DNA of 64,000 nt from Mastigias papua (taxonomy: Eukaryota > Cnidaria > Scyphozoa > Rhizostomeae > Mastigiidae): contig OZ025274.1 of the NCBI GenBank assembly GCA_964019165.1, positions 15,355,358 through 15,419,357 of the forward strand. The letters run 5' to 3'. A model generated the notes under the pieces. It worked only from the letters and a program-made list of their open reading frames with translations, made no database searches and was not told the DNA's origin. The translations under genes and the position numbers were made by a program. This document shows, piece by piece, positions 45,390 through 64,000 of the stretch; within the stretch, counting starts at the first letter, position 1; each line of letters begins with the position of its first letter.

Positions 45390-45545
45390 CTAATTATCTA
45401 CTAACTAACTAATTAATTAATTAACTAACTAACCAACTAACTAGCTAACTAACTAGCTAACTAGCTATAATCTTGCATAATAAACTGACAAACTAACTAA
45501 CTAACAAACTAAATAACGAACTAGTTAACTAACAAACTAACAAAG
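45390..45545. repeat. (ACTA)n-type tetranucleotide tract
   Basis: About 155 bp of ACTA/AACT/GCTA units with scattered substitutions, interrupted once near 45465-45480. Confidence 0.92.
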
Positions 45546-47624
45546 ATGCTCATATTGTTTCAATAATAGCCACCTTCGACATTCACGATCAAAAATGAAG
45601 TACTAAGCACTTGAAAAGTTCGAGATGGATAGCAAATGCCCATTGCACTAAGGGGTTATTCGTATAGTACGTACACTGAAAAGGGGGAAAACGGGGATTG
45701 GACGACACACATTTGTTTCCGTTCAACAGAGAGGGAGGTACTGACAACACGTAAGAACGCAATGCTAGGTTTATACACTCACAAAACCCATTTACGTCGC
45801 TACATATCAAAGCCACTTTGATGGTTTTCTGGCAGGTAAATACGGGCTGACGGTCATCGAACGCATTTAAAACCGATAGGGGGAGGGGGGCTAATATGGA
45901 AGTTCATACATAGACAAGGGGTAATCTAAAGCGCGTGTGCTTTTTTATATGGGGGAGGAGATCAAAATCTTCGAAAGTTTGTGCGCAAATTCTATTTGAA
46001 TGACCCCAAAGGTGAGACATCTTTGTTGATAACGCTGAATTGAAGAATTCACGTGAATATATGCACGAGAGAGATACTTCACTTTACTAAATAGTTAATT
46101 TGCTATGTCTATAGCTTTCAATGGTAATGTATGTGATTGTCCAGCCTGTCAAAAGCTCCTCCTCTGCAATCTTAAGCAATCCGCACGCTTAAACGACTAT
46201 TTCGCAACTGCCGTTAAATTTATTCAAAAAATGGCAGTAGAATAAAAATACGAAGATCTGGGCAGCAAGACGTTGCATGAAATCAAGTACCATTGTTTCA
46301 TGAGTGCTATTGGGCTTCAACACTTGTACGAGACGAATTACAAAAATGAGACACAAACTTCTTCTTTGACCGCTTGCGACGGCAAGCTTAAGTAAAAACT
46401 CAATTTATCAGGGACGCGAGATGTTTCTGCTTCCCTGCTATATCCTGAACTCATCTATTGCACAATTCAAAACAAAGTAATTTTGTGAACAGATTTGTAT
46501 CTGAGCGAGTAGTCTCTTACAAAAGAGTCGCCGACAGCCATAATCAAGGATGAACATGACTTACTGGCTATCACTTAGATATACAATCAAATTTTCTGCA
46601 ATTTATGGATACAAGGACAAAAACCAGTGGCGTTAACTATTGGTAATGATTTCGAAAATTCTGATCTTCTAAATGAAAGCTAGTGGTGCAAGCATTAGTT
46701 GACATTGCAACCAGGAAGTTTCGTTGCAAGAATAACAAGCAAATGGAAGTATATTAAACAAGGCACGTGTTGTTTGTAGGATATGAATGTGGTCAAGAAA
46801 ATTTGTTTCAAGCTTTGCCCATAAACCTTCAGTGTTTGCTAAATTGTTATCTTGGAAATTTCCTTTGTTTAAGGCCCTGTATATTGATGACATGATTACC
46901 AACCGGGCAAAGCATGATTATCAAACTTTGTTTACTTTTGGGAATTGTATAAAGAATCGAGCTACGGTTAAGGGCAGAAAAATCATTCCTTTGAAAAGCC
47001 ATGAAATATAAGCAAATTTGAGCTAGAATTTGGATTATTTTTAGCAGCCTTTTGTTGTCGGCAGCTGGCACTCAAATCAAACACTAACTTATCAATTCCA
47101 AACTTTTCATAATTAGGCTCGTTGATGCAATCACACGTATTCTAATTGCCATTCAAAGTTGACTTGCTGCTTGTCTGATCGAACAGTAGAAATTTTATTA
47201 CATTGTCATAAAGATTGTTTGACGTCGTTTGATATGATGGTGGCAAGAATGCTGGCATAAAAAATTAACGGTAATTTGATTTCGCCCTACTGTTCTGTGC
47301 ATAGCTGTAGATGACTTCTAGCAATGCATTAGAATCTACGGTCTGATATTTGTAAGTGGTTCGAGATGTGTCCATGCAGAGTATTTAGAGACTGGCACTC
47401 GTAATTTCAGTTAACGGCAAAGTGCAGAAATGGAAAGCTGCCTTTTCCAAAAGGAGATGAAGTAACTATTTCCAACCACAACGGTCTGTCCAATGATTTA
47501 CGGAATTAAACGTCAGAACAATAAGAGCTCATCCAGATGCTTTCCGGAATGTACTGATCAGTGAAGATGGAAAAACAATTGTATTGTTAAAACATATCCA
47601 ATCACTACAAAACGCAGCATAACA

Positions 47625-47763
<139 letters not shown>

Positions 47764-47774
47764 GTATATTTATT

Positions 47775-47900
<126 letters not shown>

Positions 47901-47930
47901 GAAACGTAAAGGGTCCTGGCACAGTAAAAG

Positions 47931-48269
<339 letters not shown>

Positions 48270-48469
48270 TATATTTACACCTAAGTATGTTTATGCGATA
48301 CTTAAGTTTGCAAGAGCGCCACTAATAGTATGTACTGACGGACCTAATTACTTGCAGTGCTTGCAATATGATTGTGCCTTCATTCTCTCTATGCTTATGA
48401 TAGGATCAGATCCAAACCCACATTCTTATGAGTGTATCAGATAGATTTGCTTCTTGGCATGTTTTTCAC

Positions 48470-50400
48470 GAAAAGTGGTTTCTGACTTTTCTCAGAATTT
48501 TGTTGCACCCTTCAAGCCCTGATTCGTCAAGAGCACCAAGACCAAATCCATCATTTAGCTCAATAAGCTCACAAGAATGTGCTAGTACTTTGTGAAGAGC
48601 TGGAGTGATGCTAATCCAAGGTCCTTGGAGATGAACTTGCAAGACACAAGGAAAGCTATCGAGAAGAAATAAATATAGGTCACGGCAAAAAATTTGAAGT
48701 CATCAACATTCGCTTGTGATTTGCTGGAGAGAACACGAATTATCACTGATAATGATTGCCCATAATCACTAAGCGTGTTATGAAACAGTTCAGGTATTTC
48801 TGATATAATTATTTCTCGGTGGCATTTCTTGTAATGTAGTTCACGAGCAATCTCCCTAGTTGTCGTTGTACCTCCCTTTCCAGTCAAATCAGGAAAATCC
48901 CACTGGATGCCATGCACCTCGCATTGGATCCTTTCTTGGAGCTCTGGTTATGATCTCTTTAAAAATAGGTTATGGTAATTTGATGGCGACTCACACCAAT
49001 TACATACACCCGCTATAACATGGACCACTGTTTTCATGAAATGATCAAAGCATCTCAAAACAGCATGAAGCACTTGAACTGATTTGATATCATTGGTGGG
49101 AATAGGTTTGGATGTTACACCTTTTCTTGTGTCGTAGTTATTTTTCGCCTTGGCTACCTCACTATCCTCTTGCACAACTTAATTGAAAATGCTATGCAGT
49201 TCATCAATATTCCTTGAAATTTGAAAGCCAGCCTCAATGCGTTACTTGTCAGGACACTAGGTCTTAGCAAAGCCACAGAGGTCGCTGTAGCACCCATCTA
49301 ATCCCAAATACAGGTGCGCCGCTTTCATGTCTAGCATATGGGGTACATTTTCAGATTTCACTAAGATTTTTCCCCATGCTTTTCGAGCAAAACAATCCCT
49401 CTTTTCTTAACATCCCCATGTCCTTATTAAAAACAGTCAGGGATTGCACACTCTCGGTACTCTCTTTACCCAAGCATAGCCGCCAAATGTTTGAGAACCC
49501 TGTCTGGTCTATTTTCTCCCAACCTAATTGACCAATCATCATACAAAATGAGCCTATTCTTAGCATGTGTTGTCAGAATCCTGCATGATGATTCGTCAAT
49601 TAGGGTGGGAGAAAATAGATCCGACAAGGTTCTCAAACATTTGGAGGCTATGTTCTTTACCCATTTGTAAACCAACTGGACGCTGTGTGTGGGGGCTGTT
49701 GGGTGAAGGCTGCTCCCATAAAACGCTGTTGCAGTTTCCAAGCAATTTCAGGGAACAGAACATTGTAAGAATAATGTTGTTGGTGTCAACAGAAGTAGCC
49801 AGATTAAAAATCGAATGACTGCCACTTCCATCAAATCCAAATTTTAATTTTTGATCAACAAGTACAACATCGTGGAAGATTTCGTCATCATATGAAGGGA
49901 ATATACGAGCTGCAGTTACTTTTATGGCCTCAAACAATGAGAAATAAACACCAACATGCGGATCAGGAACAAGGTTGAAAGGCGGAGTTATATGCCTTTG
50001 CTCATCTCTTAGTGTGTACCAAAGTGGCAATACCTTATCGCTCATCTCTTAGTGTGTACCAAGGTGGAAATAACTTATGCCCTGCAGCTGAAAGAATTTT
50101 TCTTTGGCTATTGTAAGTTTTTCTTCCAAGGTTTCAGTCATGATAAACTGCCAAAGCAGCTTCACTTGGAACAAATAAAGAGGACTGATTGCTGTCAGAA
50201 CGAGACTCAGACTTGGCTTCCCACAATAGTTTGCCATATGTCTGCGCTACTTTAGGGTCACATCTTGTTAGTAGAAGGCCAAGAATACGAGATATCTCAA
50301 CACCTTCTTCAGCAGCAAATAGTTTGACTTTCAAAACAATATCATCAGTTCTGCAAAGCAAATTTCTGCGAGATGTATCATTGTCCACACTGTTCTAGCG
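48470..50400 (-). pseudogene. decayed RAG1-core-like (Transib/RAG1-type) transposase gene
   Basis: Minus-strand segments in N-to-C order. 50388-50134: N-terminal part, then a frameshift. 50045-49664: contains KFGFDGSGSHSIF, DTNNIILTMF and LWEQPSPNSPHTQRPVGLQM; the first aspartate matches RAG1's DGTGDG and the PNS block matches RAG1's EEAKPNSELCCKPL. Then a 181-bp MITE interrupts the GKE motif. 49462-49351: continues (QSLTVFNKDMGMLRKEGL). 49340-49176: KAAHLYLGL and DLCGFAKT, with at least three in-frame stops. 49175-48948: NNYDTRKGVTSKPIPTN, VLHAVLRCFDHFMKTVVH. 48917-48600: WDFPDLTGKGGTTTT, YGQSLSVIIRVLSSK. 48600-48470: PALHKVLAHSCELIELNDG, LDESGLEGCNKILRKVR, which aligns with RAG1's KTLAHVPEIIE ... 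SEGNESGNKLF, where the catalytic glutamate lies. Frameshifts, stops and the insertion make it non-functional. The family call rests on remembered motif similarity. Confidence 0.72.
49473..49653. mobile_element. 181-bp MITE inserted in the RAG1-like relic
   Basis: Terminal inverted repeats of roughly 65-70 bp start AGCATAGCCGCCAAATGT at the left and match the complement of the right end with a few mismatches, leaving a short centre. It is flanked by the 10-bp direct repeat TCTTTACCCA (49463-49472 and 49654-49663). That sequence encodes part of the transposase's MGKE motif, so the interrupted frame is visible on both sides. Long inverted repeats with a 9-11-bp duplication fit a Mutator-like origin (inference). 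Confidence 0.85.
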
Positions 50401-51162
50401 ATTCTTCTCTGGTGGTCCATGATCTTCTCTTTGATCGAAACCAACACGATCTAAAACTACCTTTGTCAGGTACTCTCTTCCTATCTGAAATTATGCACTC
50501 GGAGATAATACAAGATGATTAAAGCCTGAAGTTACAATGATCACATTTTACAAACAACTGCCTAACTGGCCTAAATCAGGATACAAAAGCTAGTCAAAAC
50601 ATCGAACGTCAAATATTCATAGCTTTTGATTTATTAAAGATATTGATATGAGCTTTTAGTTGAATCACAATTTTTATAGGCTTTTCTCCTAATATAAGTT
50701 TAATCTATAAAAACGAGTTTCAATTTCTGAACTTTCTGCCCATCAGCCTACTGTGAGGTATGTGTCGCCAGAATGGGTCATGAGTATGGTGTAAAGATAT
50801 TCAAAAATCAGAATATTACGTCAAGCAAGCATGTAGTGGTATGTGGAGGAGTAAAGCTTGCAAACGTTGGGTAGAGTACGGTATGGGAAGAGTGGCGGCG
50901 AAGATGTTCACAGAATGTTGACTAGAGAAAGACCTTGTCAAGCGTAATAATGGATGTTTAATAAGTTGCAATTGAAAACAGGAAATATGTCACTTCTGAA
51001 AATATTTACAAATTCACCAAAAGTACCACGCATTTGTTACAGCAATGGTAACACATTTCTGAGGGCAACACATTTCCAAGGCAACAGAATGTTTACGGCA
51101 ATGTGTCTGTTACGGCCATGCATCGGCTACAGTGACACATCTCTTATGTTGATAATTAATAA

Positions 51163-54608
<3,446 letters not shown>

Positions 54609-57600
54609 AACAATGGAGAAGCTGTGGCTGCATCTTCAATACTATTCCTGCTAAATCTGGTAGGAAAGCAGCGAGTAGATCAGAAACACGCGGAGGAGTT
54701 TGCGATGTGGAAAGACCCGTAAAGTGTTGACAAGGATGGGTTGTTGCTGTTGATCTCCCATAAGGGACGTAAAATGTCCCCATGGAAATGCCCGTTAAGT
54801 TTAACTTGAAGCTAGTTGACTGGGGGAGGATGGGATGAGAGGGCTTTATGCATTTAAAAACTAAATCAAAGAGAGAAAAGTTGACAGGAAAGTGCACATG
54901 TTTTTTGAGCAACTGATGTTTTGATCTGGTGCGGTGTTTTGCTGTCATATCAACCGAGCATTAATAGGCCGAAAGCTGGGTAATAAATAGTATTCACGCT
55001 ACAGCAATTTTTGTCTGAGAATCAGCTTCTGCACTAGAGCTCATCTGTCTACGTGTGGTCCTTTTTATGCCTACACACACAGGGTTGCGGTGCGGTGTAA
55101 TAGTGTGTCTGTACGTTGCGTCACGATCACTCCTACATTAGAGTTTCAGAACGAAATGTCATGTTGCTCCCTTTGTTAAGTCAACTGGTTAAGTTAAATA
55201 CTTACACGCTTTTTTTACAAGGGACCTAGCTCAAGGCCTAGTTCCAAAAGTTCCTTATTTTGCACTTCCAATGATCAAATTTTAGTACTTAAAGTTCCTT
55301 CATAGTTTCTTAATTTTCAACGCACAATTACTGCATAAAAATGGTACAGACAAAAGGAAAACATTTAAATCTTGCACTTTCCCTTTAATTTTGGCTGTAA
55401 GGTAAGAGCAATGAAATACGAAGGATTTAACACAAGCACAGCAAAAAAATCTATGAGGGTTTTTCGCTGAAAATGTATGGGACCAGCTTGATAATTCTTG
55501 ATTGTTTTGTGTTATAAAAATTATTCAAATTGAAAGTTCCGTAAGGGATTTTTCTTTAGTAGTATGAGCTCCTTAAATATTTCGGCATTCTACATGTAGC
55601 TTCCTTATAAAGTGGTTCCTTGTAAAAAGTGTGTATATGACAGCAGAAAAGTTGGCTAGCATATGTTCGTACGTATCCAAGGAGAAACGAAATGAGATGC
55701 GACAATGTTGCGCTCCACAAAAGCCGGAAAAAGGATTGTTTGTTTTGTTCCCTTACTGTTCTTTATTTGTTTTTAACAGGAATAACTGTTGTTGGTGTTG
55801 TATGTTATGATATTTAACTTTTCTTTAACATCTTGTGCTTCTATTATGATTTGACATAGGGGCATTGCTTGCACTGTTAATATCAGATATCTTCTCGTCT
55901 TTAGCAATTCAACAGTAGACTGGCTTTTCTCACGGACTATTCATCTTGAATGTATGCTAAGCAATTTTGACAGCAGTATAACGAATAGTAAGGAAGGGAA
56001 AATGCTTAAGGAACTGCGGGTGGGATGTAATAAAGAGCAAAATAAATAGATTTCAGTGCCTGATTTTGTGGTCATGCATGTGTTGAGGTATACATAAACA
56101 CTCCACTTACTTCACTCCTCACCTCAAACTACTGATCACAATGTGCACTCTCTCATCTTTATATGCGAGTCTTTCTATCATATCTGTTGAATGCCATTTG
56201 TTGCAAGCTTACTAAGCTTTTCGTGGTGCTTTCGGCAATATCCTTTTCATCAGGACGAGCCATATCTAAAATCCATAGTTTCTTTTCTCCATAGTTTCTG
56301 TGACAGGCCTTTAGCCTATAGCACTTCACAACTTTCAAACATTTCATCTGATCTGCATATCCTATTTATTCTTCTCATAACACGATACTCTAAGTCCCAT
56401 TAGACCCTTATCGCTTGTTTTCGAATATAAGTCTTCTGCTCTACTCTTGCTTACACCAGATTGACCCGCAGGCTAGCTTTGTTACCTTTTTTCGGCTTGT
56501 GAATGTATTATGTTCCTTCGTTCATTATTCGTTATATATTCATATATTTTCTAAATAACCTTCTCCTTTTGTATTATATATGTAAGCAGGCAAGCCCTTG
56601 GTACATTGTCTATTAATTAGTGATATGTAAAGTTGCAATCTTAAATTGCTCAGTGACAGCTTGAAACACTACAGCTGTTGTACATAGACATTCATGTATT
56701 TATCATTTATTTCGTGAACAAATTTCAAATGTCTTTTGTTTAGTGAGAGTTGTATTCACGTGATTCAAATATAAGTAAAATATGGAATTTTCAAACAAAA
56801 TTAACGCCTTCTTCTGAGCAAATTTTGTATACAGCTGTGTGGTGGGGCTTTGGTGGAGACATACCCAGTATTCAAGATGCGCTTTATAGAGACTGGAAAC
56901 TGAATCAAGACAACTATAAGATGTGAAGGTTTTCTTATTCGTTTGACATGAAATAATAACGACTGCACAGTACTTTCTGTGCACCGATATTTCTGTGAGT
57001 AAATATGTTGATTGTCTTCATACGTCGGATTTGTTGAAAAATGTCAGTCGTACACCGTGTCTTGTTTCAAATCTAAGATCAGAACTTGTCTCAGCATAAA
57101 TCCTAGTGCCTTAAAACCACAGAAGGAGAAACACTCCGTGAACTTTACAACAAAATGATAAAGATCGTGGAAGTTTGGACTTAACATCGAAAGATATCCT
57201 TTTTCGACGGAAAAAGGAGCACCCATCTTTAACACCATGACATTTACGTTTGTTTCCATCACGAGGCAACGGTACGTGACCGTTTGGTTAGTATGAATAC
57301 ATTACCTCCACTAGTAAGCAGAATTTTCCGGCTTATCGCAATAACATCGCCTTCTGTTTTGTTTGCTATCAGCTCATTGCACGAAGAGATAGTTGCAAGC
57401 TAGCTGTTTTACCGTTGTAGTTTTAGAGGTGTGAGAGCTCATTATGCCTCCTCATCAAGTCCTCAAGTTAGAACAGACGTGTTTTGGGTATTGTTGAGCG
57501 TCGCCTACTCGCACCTGGTGAAACAAGGCAGCTACATATCAATGAAACTAGTGCTAGATGCTGGCGTGTAATCATGAATAACACGTAAACGCTAGCCGTA

Positions 57601-57674
57601 TTTTTATCATCTAATGCAAAGTCAGGAGTAGAGGAACGGGATAAATCAGAAGGAAAGCACTTTATATACATAAA
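54609..57674. promoter_or_regulatory. divergent upstream region of PPTC7 and PHKG
   Basis: 3 kb separate the start codons of the two divergent genes. Apart from one MITE (55205-55633) I see only AT-rich sequence and unsupported ORFs. Promoters for both genes are expected here; no specific element could be named. Confidence 0.4.
55205..55633. mobile_element. MITE family A, copy 2 (TA target duplication)
   Basis: 429 bp starting CACGCTTTTTTTACAAGGGA and ending GGTTCCTTGTAAAAAGTGTG, with TA on both sides. The interior shares landmarks in order with 12639-13074: GCTCAAGGCCT, GATCAAATTTTAGTACT, AATTCTTGATTGTTT, TTTAGTAGTA, AAGTGGTTCC. No ORF. Confidence 0.85.
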
Positions 57675-63335
<5,661 letters not shown>

Positions 63336-64000
63336 GTAAGTAAACGTTCAAATTTTCAATGAAAAGTAGGTTTCTCTTTAATCTAATTTCCCTTTTTTAA
63401 ATAACATTTCCCATGAATAGGTATCTTTGTATAGCCATTCAAAGTTGTGTTTGTGAATTACACTTATCCTGAATCAAGGCCTACAGATAATATGAGGAAG
63501 AGGGAATCTTGTGTCTACATACATTACTGATTTTGTAAGCTTTTGAACAGATGAGTTCTGGTAGTCTGGCCTTTCTTTGAGACTATGCTCGCCACATGTT
63601 TTGTGCTACTCTACGAGGATTGGAAGTAAAGGAAAAGAATGGTTAAGGCTTATATGCTGCGGAAAATAAGGGTAGGGGTGTGTAATGCTATGATGCAACA
63701 AAAAATGTTATTGTGTTTCTTTGTCTCGGGATTGTAAGTGATCTCTGTTTACCTTTAGATGAAATATGGGCTCGATGTATTGGAGATAAGTCACCGAAAT
63801 GAAGCCAGATTGTATTGAGATTGGCCGAAAAGATTTAGCATTTAATAGGAATAATATATAAGTAAGATAGAGAGAAGTAAGGTGGCCATAATTAAGATGG
63901 ACGGAAACAAGATAGAGGTAGAGTAGACTGAAATTAGATAAACAGCTGAATGGTAATTCTTCATCTCTGTGGATGGTATGACGGGTTATAAATATCTTCT
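63336..64000. other. PHKG intron reaching the window edge
   Basis: It begins with a consensus GTAAGT donor. I saw no segment encoding the expected next kinase motif (GSPPFWHR), so the next exon is presumably beyond 64000. The last 250 bp are rich in AGATA/AAGATAG-type motifs. Confidence 0.55.

Larger units (their letters stand above)
38704..47624. other. gene-poor, repeat-rich interval
   Basis: No intact gene was found over about 9 kb. The supported contents are entered separately: SINE-like copies, a 27-bp duplication, a MITE, a tetranucleotide tract and two coding-like fragments. The remainder is AT-rich sequence with scattered short ORFs lacking any support. Confidence 0.55.

Noticed and set aside
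49567..49818. Plus-strand ORF containing CMMIRQLGWEKIDPTRFSNI, similar to a minus-strand ORF at 49351-49566
   Set aside because: The similarity is the MITE's own inverted repeats read on opposite strands, not two related proteins.

Overview
The window is animal nuclear DNA: AT-rich, with multi-exon genes split by GT-AG introns, long (TA)n arrays, SINEs, MITEs and decayed transposons. The genes are ordinary animal families (BOLA2, PPTC7, phosphorylase kinase gamma, a TBC1D10-type RabGAP, CCDC74, an ankyrin-TRP channel). Intron size, gene spacing and a RAG1-core-like relic of a type I associate with cnidarians and sponges suggest an invertebrate, possibly early-branching; I cannot name the species. 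All gene models were assembled by hand from splice sites, reading phase and protein similarity recalled from memory; no searches were run.

Layout. 0.7-8.8 kb (+): CCDC74-like coiled-coil protein, 7 coding exons. 9.15-10.25 kb (-): wrecked non-LTR retrotransposon. 10.6-11.2 kb (-): BOLA2, head-to-head with 11.9-20.6 kb (+): TBC1D10-like RabGAP, 13 exons. 21.8-22.2 kb (+): doubtful single ORF. 23.2-30.0 kb (-): ankyrin-repeat TRP-superfamily channel, 6 exons. 32.1-36.9 kb (-): unrecognised type II membrane protein, 8 exons. 37-48.4 kb: gene-poor, repeat-rich, with degenerate coding fragments. 47.9-48.1 kb: a perfect 97-bp-arm palindrome between (TA)n arrays, carrying a hammerhead-like core on each strand. 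48.5-50.4 kb (-): decayed RAG1-core-like transposase gene interrupted by a 181-bp MITE. 51.2-54.6 kb (-): PPTC7, complete in 5 exons. 57.7 kb to the right edge (+): phosphorylase kinase gamma, first 8 exons, continuing outside the window.

The conserved genes look like independent housekeeping or signalling loci, not a functional cluster. BOLA2/TBC1D10-like and PPTC7/PHKG are divergent pairs that may share upstream control regions. The most unusual content is mobile: the RAG1-like relic, the nested MITE, hammerhead-like motifs beside (TA)n arrays, at least three MITE families with recognisable target duplications, and two SINE-like families.
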